A stretch of DNA of 64,000 nucleotides from Notolepis coatsorum (GCA_963971535.1 OZ020589.1:48208636-48272635), one strand, 5' to 3'; positions 23,044 to 34,726 are shown, counted from the stretch's first letter. Notes: a model not told the origin generated them from the letters alone. Made by a program: numbers and translations.

Positions 23044-23664
23044 TAGGGATGCACCGAATGGGAAATTCTTGGCCGAAACCGATACCGAAAATAGGAAACA
23101 GTTGGCCGAAAACCGAATGCCGAAAGGCCGATTTTTTTTTACCAATGTTGTTCAGCTACCTGATTATGGAAAAATATATGATTATGGCAAAACTTTACTT
23201 AAATAATCACTATTATGGGTCCATAAAACATTTATTCAGCACTTCTGAATGCATACAGTACATTAATTCCAAGTCAAGTGGCGGACATCTGTGCTCTACT
23301 GAGCGCACCTTTCTAGTCCGCAGATGAATGTGCTCTCTTGACTTTGGCACAGTAGATGCGCAATGTGTATTCTCGAGAATGATAATAATAATAATGCTCT
23401 TCAGATTATATTATCAACGACAGACAGCGTCATTGTGAGAAACACAATCCCCCCCCTCTTAAGTTAACCGCAACGGGCATATAGTAAATAAGGATATAAA
23501 GCATGTTAAAGACTCATTTATTGGATGCGTTGCGGGCTGAGTTTACATAGAAACAGCGCGACACATAGAAACAGCGCACATGTAATGACTGAAGCCACGT
23601 TTTGATGACATCATCACAACAACACGCGTTAGGTTACAGGTTGTTTCTGTTTCGGTGATATATA
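23044..23664. mobile_element. hAT-like element, left end only (tagggatgcaccgaat)
   Basis: The left end tagggatgcaccgaatgg at 23044 and the repeated ccgaaa/ggccgaa motifs are typical of small hAT elements. I found no matching right end with the octamer ctatttat; the sequence passes into another element at about 23665, so it is truncated. Confidence 0.55.
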
Positions 23665-24080
23665 TTTCGGTGATATAACCCACGATAATGTTGCCGTCTC
23701 TCTCTGCCAAATTTCTCAGTTCTTCGTTTGATATAATTAATACAAATGTCCAATATAACGGAATTCGTTAGCTCATAAAAATGTGATTATAACAGACTGC
23801 TGTTTATTAATGTCGGGCAGACTGCCCACCGACACCTCAAGTCGGCAGCAGCACGAAGTCTCGAGGGACTTATTTTATTTGGAATATATTAATGACTGTA
23901 TATACGCAAAAGTAGCCTAGTTTTAAGTTAAAATATTATAAATGCCTTGAGGATGTCATTCTTTATATAGGCCTATCAATTGTTTTTAAGCTCAATAAAC
24001 TCTGACTGGAATTGATCCCATTTGACACTTGACCCATTTGACACTCGGACCGACAAAAAAAAATTCTAACGGAAACCCTG
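23665..24080. mobile_element. incomplete inverted copy of the 21779-22662 element
   Basis: The end taacggaaaccctg at 24080 and the interior (tatacgcaaaagtagcctag; aacagactgctgtttatta) match the 21779 element in reverse orientation. The other end is missing. Confidence 0.8.
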
Positions 24081-24955
24081 GTCCGGATGGCAGAATTGAG
24101 TACTGTATCTACAAAACCTTCTGTTTAATCATCTTCCATTTATTCATTTGCTTAGATTTTAATATAATAATATAATTTGCTGTGTAATTAATTAATCTAA
24201 TTAATGTGATAAACTGACGGCCCTAAATCCAGTCTCGTTTTCTAGATAGTGAGATATGATGTGTTATATGCATATGTACAAATCGTTTGGGTTGCTCGCC
24301 TCAAACCTATATTATTTCCAAATCAAAGCTATATACCAATACAGGGCTCTACGCTAACCTTTTTCCCAAGGAGCACATGTGCTCCTAAATGAAACAATTT
24401 AGGAGCACACAAAGAAATTTAGGAGCACCCAAAAATATTTAGGAGCACAGTGAAAATATTTCAAGTAACTAGAGTTTTTTTTTTTTTTATATAAATGTAT
24501 ATTTGTACTGTGCGTGTGTGTAAATTAGCTCTTGCTACAACCCTGCATGTTTACATTTTGTATTTTGTACTTGATGTTCATTAACATGTGCTGTCCCTAT
24601 CAAATAAACTATCAAATCAAACTACTGCTACAAAAGTAACAGTCACTTAACTTTAGCTTTTGCCCCTTTTATGCATACAATGCCTATGTTTTGGCTGTGT
24701 TGCTCTTCTAGAAAAATAATCCTTTCAGGGTTGCCTATTGAAATAATGTACACCTCCAGTACAGAAACATTGTTTATGAGTTTGCGTGTCAGGTAGACCA
24801 TTAATTGACAGTCGCGTCTGCCAATTATGTCACACCGCTTGCACTCCGACCGTCCGGCACTGCAGCTGGACCCTATTGCCCACCTCTGCTGTTGGGTTGA
24901 TAACGCTAGCCAAGTTAGCTGTACACACATACACAGTGGGCCAGTTACTTTGGTG

Positions 24956-25059
24956 TAGGGGTGTAACAATGCATCGATCCTAAGGGGAAATTCAACTGCA
25001 TCGATTTGAAAATGTTAGAATCGATTATCCCAATTTGAATGTGTACACAGTGTTATGTT
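24956..25059. mobile_element. hAT-like left end (taggggtgtaacaatgcatc)
   Basis: The sequence begins with a taggggtgtaac end and alternates catcgat-type motifs, as in other small hAT elements. No right end was found. The hAT at 25060 starts within it. Confidence 0.45.
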
Positions 25060-26014
25060 CAGGGACCGAAACTAGAGAGCGCCACCCGCCATTTGCGCTC
25101 AGTTTTTACGTTTGGCGCCTCCCACTGAGAGGTCTGACCGCCGTGTGGCGGGCAATCAAATAGTCATGTGAAAACCGAAAATCATGATCCAATTCTTTAG
25201 CGGAGTTCTCACTCGCTGTCTCAGCACAGACATGCAGCGCACCGCCTGCTGCTGCTGCTGCTGCTGCTCCCCACCTGTTTCTGTATGCCTGCATGTAAAC
25301 AGAGGCTATTGCCTCCGAGTCACCGTGACGTTAGTCTAGTCAGTGTGGGACCTTCGTGAGATAACGTTAGCTACCGTTACAAAATGACCCAGTCAACTAT
25401 TCACTTAGTTTAATACATGAGGCATTGTGTAACGTTATCCAGCCGGCTAGCTACTGATAGCTCCAGACATCAACAAATCCTCCAGCAATAGTCCAGTGCA
25501 TAATACCTCCGTTGGCTAGGTAGCTCCCTACGAAATGTCGCAGTAAACTAAATAGTTCACTGAGGCGTCGTCCCAACGCCATCCAGCAGTAGCTACAGAT
25601 AGCTCCTGGCATCAATGTCCTACAACAACAACATGCGTATTCGAGTCCCTGGCTTACATCGCATGAGGGCTGCTGAATAGGGTCCAGGTGCAGCGCAGGA
25701 GAATCCTTTCATGCTGAATGTAGAGTTTAAGGCCAGGTGCAGCGCCGGACAATCCTTGCTGGAGCTGGAGGCCACTCGAGTATACACACAGTGGAGCTGT
25801 TTGCAGACAGCGAGGTGGCGATGTCTCGCAGATAACACAATCGCAAGTATGATTATATAATATATATATTTTATTAAAAAAAAATTTATATAAAATAATA
25901 ATAAAAACAATTTTATCAAAAGAAAGTTGGCAGGTAAGAAATATGCTTGGCGGGTAGATTCTTCCCATCTACCCGCCACTGGCCGGTGAGTCAAAAAGTT
26001 AATTTCGCTCCCTG
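25060..26014. mobile_element. hAT element, 955 bp (cagggaccgaaact ends)
   Basis: Ends are cagggaccgaaact and, reversed, cagggagcgaaatt. The target duplication gttatgtt is perfect (25052-25059 and 26015-26022). Near 25246-25266 there is a short ctg triplet run. No transposase frame is seen. Confidence 0.92.
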
Positions 26015-26208
26015 GTTATGTTGTTATCATGTCCGTTAGTCAACACAACGACATACGCTACTGCATCAACATTATGATTAACAAAGCAAGGCATTCGTTT
26101 AGTTGCATTAACGTTATATTACTATTGCTATCGCTAAATCTAGGTGTTCTAAAATCTATTGCTATTGGTAAGACTATAATAAGTTAGTGACTCGGAAAAC
26201 GCTTGCAT

Positions 26209-26234
26209 ATCGCAATCAGAGCCCTGATCGCAAT
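26209..26234. other. candidate hAT excision footprint
   Basis: Two perfect octamers atcgcaat (26209-26216 and 26227-26234) enclose only 10 bp, cagagccctg. That core reads as the tip of one cag-type end joined to the tip of a ccctg-type end, as used by neighbouring hAT elements (for example 24342 and 26514). It looks like a target duplication whose element was lost except for its tips. Confidence 0.6.
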
Positions 26235-26549
26235 GGCCGACTTGCAGGAAGTAAACAAGCCAAATGAGAGCTTCCGATTGGTCATTTGCTTTATTTCCCA
26301 TGAAACCAGTCACGTCACTCTACTGTGATTGGACCGTTGGCTTGAGTGCAATGTGGGACTTGTAGTTTTTTAACGATTCTCAGCGGAGAAATAAAAAGAA
26401 CGACTGGGGCTGTAATCTGCACTCGCACGCCGTGCGAGTAATTGATTTTTCAGGTTCGCACACACATATTTGTAGGGGCATATGCGAGCAATATGGTCGC
26501 ACTCTAGAGCCCTGCAATATAGATGTTTCTTCACAAAATCATCAAGGGG

Positions 26550-26665
26550 GGGGGGGGGGTCGTTTTACGAAGCTGTGATCGTTACCAAAAGCATGTTTTA
26601 GGTTCGGTAAAATACGACGCTGTGATCAATACAAAAGCATGTTTTAGGTTCGGTAAAATAGACCT
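26550..26665. repeat. G-tract and two-copy tandem duplication of about 54 bp
   Basis: A G-run is followed by two copies of a unit containing gctgtgatc and aaaagcatgttttaggttcg (about 26562-26613 and 26614-26665). Confidence 0.8.
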
Positions 26666-27079
26666 AAAATATACCATACCTTTGTAAGAAGGTACTCCAA
26701 AATGAATAATCCCAGTAGTTCCATCGTGATCGTCATTACCGGTGTGCATTGGGCCTGGCTAGAATACGGAAAACAATAGGTTTCAGGCAAGCAAATCTGC
26801 GACAGATCGCTGTGTACTGCTTCACTTTGAGGGGGAGGGGATTCCTGCAGCCAGAGGCACTGAGAGACACCTTAGAGACCCAGTTCAAAAGGTAGGCGAT
26901 ACAATTGCAATTTTAACGTAGGCAGCGGTGCCAGGGAGACATTTAAAAAAAGAAAAAAGGATAAAAACCTGAAATCTCTGGTTTGGCGCTCAGTGGTTTG
27001 ATTCGAAACACGAGAAATCTCTGGTTTGGCGCAGAAAGACTTAAGCCCGACTGGTCCGGTACCGGTCATAAATAAATCT
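26666..27079. other. unassigned sequence
   Basis: A short internal repeat of gaaatctctggtttggcgc occurs at about 26971 and 27011. No element ends or exon recognised. Confidence 0.4.
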
Positions 27080-27087
27080 GTCTAGAC

Positions 27088-27618
27088 TAGGGATGTGCAT
27101 CTCCATCACTGAGGCCGATGCGATGCGCATCTCGATACGGTGCCAACGATACGATACATTAACGATACATTTGAAGCACCGGGCGATGCAATGCGATACG
27201 ATTCACCCCTGTTGAGATACGATACGATTCGATTTGATTCAACACGATGCAAAATAATGATAAAATTTTATGGCTAACAGTGGCTAACGTTAGCCAGCGG
27301 CTACTAACGTTAGCCAGTTGGTCAATTCATGTCTCCTCCTCGACTTCCACTGTTTGTTGATAACTGTGACGCGGCTCTCGCCTTCTGTAGTAGCGAAGCA
27401 AAGATAGTATCTGCTGTGTGCAGTGCACTGCTGACAGAAGTGGATGAGAGGAAATTATATGAATGAATCGGTTTTGACCGATGCAAAGACGCTAACAACA
27501 GATGCATCGCGAGTTCAACCTGAATTCTAGCCGATGCGCACTTATTCCACCGGTACACTCGCATCTTGAAAGTTTATGCCGGTGCACCGATGCGAATCGG
27601 TGAATCTTAACATCACTA
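27088..27618. mobile_element. hAT element, 531 bp
   Basis: The left end tagggatgtgcatc and right end taacatcacta are imperfect inverted repeats, with gatgcgat/cgatgcga motifs inside. The target duplication gtctagac is perfect (27080-27087 and 27619-27626). Confidence 0.9.
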
Positions 27619-27746
27619 GTCTAGACTGTATGACATAATGTTATTTTTTTTTTATATATTTTTTTATGTATCCAACAGTAAACATCCTAACCATGTCACA
27701 ACAGCAGTCATAGTGTATATTTTCAGCAATACGTTTGTTTACCAAT

Positions 27747-28747
27747 TAGGGGTGTAACGGTATGTGTATCCGTCCCGCGACTTCACGGTATGGATGTCAC
27801 GGCTCGGTACGAATACGTCTCATACGACACTATAGGTGAAACTAGGGTTGCACATTTTTACAAATGTATGCTCAATATCTTTACTTTACTTTACACTGGC
27901 TTACTAACAGTCTTAACACAGAAGGTCATTCATTTAACGTTGCATCAAGCTTGGATTGCCACATTTGGATGATGAATAAAACGTTGAAGCTTGTAAAGGC
28001 ATGAACAAGCCGACAGAACAAATGAACGCTCACTCTGCACTCTGCTGTTTCTCCCCTCCTCTCCTCCCCTTACCTACTGGTGTCACTGAAACAAAACCAA
28101 CCATGAATGGTACATTATGTTTGTAACACAGCATATACAATAGGCTGACAATGTTCATAATTTTCTTGTTCGCCTAATAATGTTAACCAATGGAAAGACA
28201 CGCACACGCACACGCACACACACACGCACACACACGCAAACCTCCGCCCTACTTTCCAGCTGATCCAAAAAAAACAAAGAAAATAAAACACGCAAACTTA
28301 CTTTTGCTGATCTGGACTGGTCCTTTGAGCTCCTCTCCAGTCGAGCTGCTACAGTGTTTAAATCCAAAATATTGATAAATCCTCTCATTGTTGTGTAACA
28401 TGGCATCTTGTCTCTAGTCTTTCTCTGCGTCACGTGAAGTAAAATCTACTCTAGAAGTGAAAGTGAAACTATACAACAGTGGGGGGTGGGGCCAGTAGGC
28501 AATTCATTTACTCAAGTGGATTCCTGAACACAGAATGACACCGTTATCACTGACTGCCTACCGCAGCAAGCCTAGGTGGAACTAAGTATAACTTAATAAA
28601 AAATTATTATATATAATAATAATTATTATTATTATTGTAAATATATAATAATCATAAATATTGTTTTCCTGTGTACCGAAATCGTACCGAACCGTGACCC
28701 CAAAACCGAGGTACTTACCGAACCATGGCTTCCGTGTACCGTTACAT
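27747..28747. mobile_element. hAT element related to 16857-17671, opposite orientation
   Basis: The left end taggggtgtaacggtat and the right part ending gtaccgttac, with accgaaccgtgac and cggtac motifs, match the 16857 element inverted. The extreme right tip is degraded and no target duplication was found. On the minus strand it holds an exon-like frame at 28302-28388. Confidence 0.75.
28302..28388 (-). pseudogene. relic 5' exon inside a hAT element
   Basis: On the minus strand an ATG starts 29 codons (MRGFINILDLNTVAARLE, then RSSKDQSRSAK) that end exactly at a consensus gtaagt splice donor (plus-strand 28296-28301). The related element at 16857-17671 has the matching ATG and DLNTVE residues but a stop soon after. 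The peptide is therefore a family feature and not chance, possibly the first coding exon of the parent transposase or a captured host exon. I do not recognise its family. Confidence 0.5.
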
Positions 28748-28892
28748 TTCACTGTATGAATGAATGTGACAAATAAACCTCTTGAACCATACCGGCTTCC
28801 CACCGTGAACACTACCAATTGTGTTCATAGTGATGGCCAAGCTGCAAGGTTCCGTTGCCGGGAACTGAACCCGGGTCCCCGCAGTACCTCTT

Positions 28893-29048
28893 CTAACTAC
28901 CCAGCTGGACCAGGTATTAGACCTCTACACTACCCAGCTGCACCAGGTATTAGACCTCTACACTACCCAGCTGGACCAGCCTACAGGTGGCTGCACCAGT
29001 TATTAGACCTCTACACTACCCAGCTGGACCAGTTATTAGACCTCTACA
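28893..29048. repeat. minisatellite, left half (unit about 33 bp)
   Basis: Units of the form tacactacccagctggacc plus aggtattagacctc repeat here with ctgcacc/ctggacc and gttatt/ggtatt variants. The array resumes at 30873; the two halves are separated by the hAT at 29049-30872. Confidence 0.9.
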
Positions 29049-29865
29049 CATGCATTAAAGCGCTCCGTCTCCAGACGGATTTCCGTCAATTTGATTGGGG
29101 AGATCCGTCCATTTGATTCGCAGTCTGACGGAATTGGCTACCTGGTATAATATGATTTGTAGATGCATACAGATTGAAACAAAATTGAGCCAATCAGAGG
29201 CGCCAAATATGGAAAAGGGCTTTTTTCCCTATTGCGCCAAGCAGTCATCATCACTCAGCGACTCGAGAGACAGGATTACGCTGCTCACTCCGGAGGCTCG
29301 CTCCGCGGTTGCAGCTGCAGGCTATTGGGCGAGTGACAATTGCGAGGTCTGAGAAGTTTGTCCGCCACATGGCAGGGTAACAAAATAGTCATGTAAAATA
29401 ATTAAAAACTGCGGTGTGTTTTGGTTTTACGAGTTGCCTTTTTTGCAGCCTCATGCGTCAACTGCTTGTTTACCAACGTCACAGCCACCACGCTGCTTGC
29501 ACTCGGCTCGCTGCTATATACCGATTAGCTAACGTTAGCTTAATAGCGTCGGTTAAATGGAAGGAGTAAGCCGGCCACTAAAAAGAGAACCCACCGCGGG
29601 TTTCTCAGATGAAAAGGATCAGCAGGACCACCTAACAAAAAGTTTCGAGAGGAGAGGACGTTTGAAGAGACTGGCTAGGCAGCGCTACTGGGGGCTGTAG
29701 TGGTGAGTTAACTTGTTCCGTGTGCCGCAACGATGTCAAAAAGAAAAACGGAACAACACGTTTGTCATTGTCGTGTTACTTCACAGTACAATATGTGAGT
29801 CCCCTGCTGTGGTTGTGAGTATACGTTTATTAGCTTAACTCCGTAGCAACATCACACAGGTGTAT

Positions 29866-30195
29866 CTGTAGACAGTCTCCTCCCCACCGTATATATTCTC
29901 TCCCCACCGTATGTATCTTTTTTCTACCACCACCCCCTCCTAATGTACAGTCTCCTCCCCATCATATGCATATAATCTCTTTTAGGATCTATGGGTAACA
30001 GTACTGTATATTTCTCTCCCACCCACCCCCTCCTAATGTACAGTCTCCTCCCCATATGTATATAATCTCTGTTAGGATCTATGGGTAACGGTACTGTATA
30101 TTTTCTCCCACCCACCCACCCCCTCCTAATGTACAGTCTCCTCCCCATCATATGTATAATCTCTGTCAGGATCTATGGGTAACATTACTGTATAT
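29866..30195. repeat. tandem array, unit about 85-90 bp, 3-4 copies
   Basis: Units contain cctcctaatgtacagtctcc, then ccccatcatatg, aatctctgttaggatctatg and actgtatatttctcc. Near 30700-30800 the complementary form (actgtacattggagg) recurs in inverse orientation, so the element core is partly palindromic. Confidence 0.85.
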
Positions 30196-30294
30196 TTGCA
30201 TATCGTATATGTCACAAATGTAACAGTACTATATACCTGTAGTATGTCCCTATGCCATAAATGTCATGATGTCAATGTCATGCATGTCATAAAT

Positions 30295-30565
30295 GTCACT
30301 ATGAATTGAAAATGGGGGACCCTGATGATGTAAACAAGACAAACGTCTTTCTCTGGTCTGCATCCCCTTAACAATTGTGTGTATTGAGCCATACTGTATT
30401 GTACCCATTCTGCAATCGATTAAATATTGATTGATTGTTATAACAGATTGCAGAATGGGTACAATACAGTACAGCTCAATACACACAATTGTCAAGGGGT
30501 TGCAGACCAGAGAAAGACTTTCCTCTTGTTTACATCAGGGTCCCCCATTTTCAATTCATCATAAC
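30295..30565. mobile_element. two inverted retroposon 3' ends meeting tail to tail
   Basis: The left copy (30299-30445) runs gaattgaaaatgggggaccc, ctttctctggtctgcatccc, caattgtgtgtattgag and ctgcaatc, then a ttgattgattg-type tail. The right copy is its inverse. A third copy at 41945-42103 ends in tcaatcaatcaatc. The tail marks a LINE or SINE family I cannot name. Confidence 0.7.
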
Positions 30566-30873
30566 ATATATGACATACACATGACATACAGATAGATAAT
30601 ACTGCTACATCTATACATTTATGACGTACCAGATTTACAAATACAGTATTGTTTGTGATACAATAAGAGTCTAAAAAAGAGAGCATATACATTTGACGAA
30701 GAAACTGTACATTGGAGGAGGTTGGGTGGAGGGGGGGGGACTGTACATTGGAGGTGGTTGGGGAGGGAAGGGTTGGGTGGGGGGGTAACTGTACATTGGA
30801 TTATCGACGAAACCGAAACAAGTAGGCTCCCTTAAAACGCCAACGCTATTAAATTTTTTGCTTTAATCCCTGC

Positions 30874-31121
30874 CTCTACACTACCCAGCTGGACCAGGTA
30901 TTAGACCTTTACACTACCCAGCTGGACCAGTTATTAGACCTCTACACTACCCAGCTGCACCAGTTATTAGACCTCTACACTACCCAGCTGCACCAGGTAT
31001 TAGACCTCTACACTACCCAGCTGCACCAGTTATTAGACCTCTACACTACCCAGCTGGACCAGGTATTAGACCTCTACACTACCCAGCTGGACCAGTTATT
31101 AGACCTCTACACTACCCAGCC
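30874..31121. repeat. minisatellite, right half (unit about 33 bp)
   Basis: The array has the same ctctacactacccagctg unit as 28893-29048, with about seven further copies. It continues from the right target duplication of the hAT. Confidence 0.92.
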
Positions 31122-31147
31122 GTGTCACAGACCCAAAATAAGTCTGG

Positions 31148-32046
31148 TTAACTCGCCATCGCTTGAGCGCCAAACTCGAGAAAAGTCGGGTTTTAATCGT
31201 TATTTATTTTATACGCTATATCCATTCATAATTCAACCATCCAGCCTGATGTTATCATTGGGAATGCCTCTGAGATCGCAAATGGCCAATACCACCGCCT
31301 AACGCCTTGCGGCCGCTATTGCACTCCATTTGAAACTATGTGGTTTGTTTTCTCTGCCGAGCTGCGGCGTGGGGGCGGGGTCTAAACACTCCGGCAAAAC
31401 AAGCGCTTATAGGGATGGCATCGATGAGGGTCCCCGCCCGCCCGTTCATGTGCAATGCTGGATAACGTTGGACACACGATTGCGATCAGTATTTGGAATG
31501 GCGATCAGATAATTGGATTATTCTTTTTGCAGTACATCATAGACGAGGTAAGGACTATGTTATCAATCTTGCGTTCATCCGATAATTTCCCCCCGCGATC
31601 GCAGCGTGTGTCTGTAATGTACTGTGTAATGTATGCCGTTGGTGGTGATCGAACCATAGAAACCCCCCACCCTTTCGTGCATGCATGATGAAACATAATA
31701 CCGATAATCTAGCGTTGATTTCAGATTGATTCAATAATCAGGCGAGAAATGGCACGATTTATAATGAAATGCAGTAAAGCGCTGTTTGGCGGAGTTTCCT
31801 GGGATTACACAGGATCACTCTAAAACTATACTCATATTCACCACAGTATAAAACGGCAATGTATGGATGAAAAAATTATCTGTTTTTTGCATGTTGACCA
31901 GAAGAAACGTACTGACAATCGACGTTGTTATTAGATCCATAGCTATAATATTTAATATATTAAACACCGGAATTTATCCCCATTGAACAGAGCACTGGCA
32001 CACAACGGCCCAACGCCCATAGCGACCTCTGGCACTGAACCTGTTA
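31148..32046 (+). mobile_element. TTAA-flanked element, diverged copy
   Basis: TTAA lies at both edges (31148-31151 and 32043-32046). The inner blocks (aaaacggcaatgtatggatg; atccatagctataatattta) match the family at 36798-40001 and 9600-10880. The TTAA edges suggest piggyBac-type integration, but the ends are too worn to be sure. It carries the exon-like frame at 31455-31547. Confidence 0.55.
31455..31547 (+). pseudogene. relic 5' exon of the TTAA-flanked family
   Basis: An ATG opens 31 codons (MLDNVGHTIAISIWNGDQII, then GLFFLQYIIDE) that end exactly at a gtaagg splice donor (31548). The copy at 9821 reads MDLADRNQIIGIF, so the QIIG.F core is shared. The copy at 39420-39498 also pairs an ATG with a gtaaga donor. 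I do not recognise the protein. Confidence 0.45.
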
Positions 32047-32750
32047 ATAGTCTCTGGTAGCCTTTCACGTTGTGAAATCATGCAAGATTTCCTCTGGCTT
32101 GCGAGGCAAACTCTGGCTCAAGGAGGGAATACTTCAGCCCTACACACACACACACATACACACAGACCCTGCTGATGTTGGAATGAGCATTTTGAGTGTG
32201 ATGACCTCTATGACCCTGTGACCCCTGACCTCTGGTGTGCTTGGAGGCCCATTCCCCTCACATCAGGGTCATCTCTTCTGCTCGGAGCAACAGCGTTTTG
32301 TACCTCACGTGCCTCACCTCCGTAATGCAGTCAAACGCAGGATGATGTTTGCCGGACCTGGAGGGCAGACGTACAATAGTGCATACCGCTAACTGACCGG
32401 CATGCGTGTTGTGGCTGGGTCCGGCTTAAAGCTGCACCAGGTGGTTTGAGAAGAAAAGATTACCTCTACAAGAACTAGTTAGAAGTGCTTGAATATTGTT
32501 CATATTCTCAACATAAATCCAAAGAATCATTCTTTGAAACAAAGTGAACCAACATTGCCCTTAGAGGTTGCTTCTTTGTATGGTAAAGGTGGTGGCCTAG
32601 ATATATATGCTTATATTTAACACCTATCTGGATTATTCGCTTATATTTGATTTAAAAAAATTGTTTATGTACGTGTGTGTCTGTCTGTGTGTTTTGGATG
32701 AGGCAATTTTTGCTTTACCTAGAAACACAAGGGAATCACATGGGAACCAC
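32047..32750. other. unassigned sequence
   Basis: No element end or exon recognised; a short CA run lies at 32142-32163. Confidence 0.4.
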
Positions 32751-32758
32751 ATCATATG

Positions 32759-33911
32759 CAGGGGCGGATTTAGGATTGTAGGAGATCCGGGGCTTAGCCC
32801 AGATAGGTGCCCTTTTTTTATTTTTTTTTATTTTTTTTATTTTTTATTTTTTTAATTTAATGAACCTGTACGTGCAATTTCCTGCAATATAGAGCCTTCA
32901 ATCTTGACCAATAAAGCTGCTCTTTTCACTATAAAACTCAGTTAACCATAACGTAGTTATGGTTAGATTTATATATTGGGGGGGGATATATCATATTTTT
33001 CATATAATCAAAAAGTGGTGGACTTTGCTCCCCCAAGTTCAATAGTGGGAGAGCAGAGATGCTCCGAATGCTCTTATGGCCAGGCGTCTATGATTCACTG
33101 ATACAAAGTAAAATAGTGCAGTGCAATAAAATAGTTAATAAAATAGAATAAAATAATGCAATAGTGCATTGCAATAAAATAGTTATCATCGTATTTTTTA
33201 GGGAGGCCGGTAAGGAGTGCATTACAGTAGTCGAGTTGGCTTGAGATAAAGGCATGGATCTGGTTTTCAGCGTCCTTTTGATTTATAAATGGCCGTACTT
33301 TAGCTATGTTTCTAAGGTGGAAGAATTACGTTTTTGTCAACTTGTTGATTGTGATTTAAGGGCGCGTTCACACCTACCCTGTTTGGTCCACTTTAAGTGG
33401 ACCATGGTCCCTTTAGATCGATAGTCCGTTTGGTTTGTACAGGTATGAACGCAAACCGAACTATAATGAGGACCAAACAACCGAACCATGGTCCTCTTGA
33501 AAAGTTGGGACCCGGTTCATTTCAAAGTGGACCATGGTTCGTTTGCTGTTGGTGTGAACGCAAAACTAACTTTATATAGTATCTAATCTAGAGCAAATGA
33601 GTGACAGGTGCCTAGTGGCGGCGGTCGCGCGACCCAACTTGACAGCGCCGTCGCCAAGTGACAGCTTGCGCGCGACCCAACTCAAATGAATGACAGCTTG
33701 CGCGCGGACTGTCTCTCTCTTCCTCTCTCTCTCTCTCTCTGTCTCTCTAGACTGGCGCCGTGCGCGGACAGTCTCTCTCTCTCTCTGCCTCTCTCTCTCT
33801 CTGCCTCTCTCTCTCTCTTCCTCTCTCTGTCTCTCTAGACTGGCGCCGCGCGCGGACAGTCTCTCTCTCTCTCTCTCTCTCTCTGCCTCTCTCTCTCTCT
33901 TCCTCTCTCTG

Positions 33912-33960
<49 letters not shown>

Positions 33961-34471
33961 ATCTCTACTCTCTAGTCGACTTGCGCCACCCTCGTAATGA
34001 CAGTATCTCTCTGCTTTATCACAAGAGACGCTGTTGGCAACTGTTTACGTTTGTGAGTGCTGCTAGTCCAATAGATGAACGGCTTGGCGACAGCATGTCC
34101 TTTGTTTATTAATTAGATCCGCACCAAACAGGGTAGTGTGAACGCAGACCAAAATCGAACAATGTATCATTTTCACATTTGGTCCACCAGCAGAAAGTCC
34201 GGACTATCCCCGGACTTTCAGGTGTGAACACACCCTAAAGCTTAGGTCTGAGTCTACCATAACACCAAGACTTAACTCACTCAAATACAGTTAGCAGCTG
34301 GATAGACCACAGATGGAAATTAGCCTCTGCTAAATCTGGTGCAAACATATTTTCATGTAACAATGATGAATTGTAATTTTTTTTTTTTTTTTTTTTTATA
34401 AATAGATTCGGGGCTTTTCAGAATACATTCGGGGCTTGAGCCCAAGTAGCCACCCCCTAGCCCCGCCCCTG
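32759..34471. mobile_element. hAT element, 1713 bp, carrying a Harbinger-like insertion
   Basis: Ends are caggggcggatttaggat and, reversed, caggggcggggctag. The target duplication atcatatg is perfect (32751-32758 and 34472-34479). T-rich tracts lie near both ends. The interior has a teleost dispersed repeat (gtgcattacagtagtcgag at about 33217) interrupted by the element at 33360-34235. Confidence 0.93.
33360..34235. mobile_element. PIF/Harbinger-like element (gggcgcgttcacacc ends)
   Basis: The left end gggcgcgttcacacc and right end ggtgtgaacacaccc are inverted repeats. The flanking 3 bp taa occur on both sides (33357-33359 and 34236-34238), as expected for PIF/Harbinger elements. Inside are repeated ggtccac/gtggacc blocks and a CT-rich array punctuated by gactggcgccg...gcgcggacag units (33700-33985). 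Confidence 0.8.
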
Positions 34472-34726
34472 ATCATATGGTCCACTCCATGGATTAAAAT
34501 GGCGGGGTTCTTATTCCACATGATCTTTGAGCCCACGGACATTCTCCATCACATGCTCTGTCATGAAGCATGGAGGTGATTGGTGAGGTAAACCAGCTGT
34601 CACTGCCTCTGGTCAAAGTCACACACACACGGCTGGGTATCTTGTTCTTGTCGTTGCTGTGTTGAAACGTTTGATTGAACGTATTAACCAGTGTTAAAAC
34701 AATGACTTGGTTGATTGTCTAATATA

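Larger units (their letters stand above)
24342..26514. mobile_element. hAT-like composite (cagggctct ends)
   Basis: The left end cagggctctacgctaac at 24342 and right end actctagagccctg at 26514 are inverted repeats. The outside octamers (taccaata and caatatag) do not match well, so the pairing is tentative. Just inside the left end is a short tandem block of taggagcac units (24370-24450). It contains a left end of another family at 24956 and a full hAT at 25060-26014. Confidence 0.55.
29049..30872. mobile_element. hAT element, 1824 bp, inserted in a minisatellite
   Basis: The ends are catgcattaaagc and, reversed, cagggattaaagc. The target duplication cctctaca is perfect (29041-29048 and 30873-30880) and lies in the minisatellite unit. 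Inside are a tandem array (29866-30195), two retroposon 3' ends joined tail to tail (30295-30565), and an inverted tgtacattgga array (30700-30800). Confidence 0.9.
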
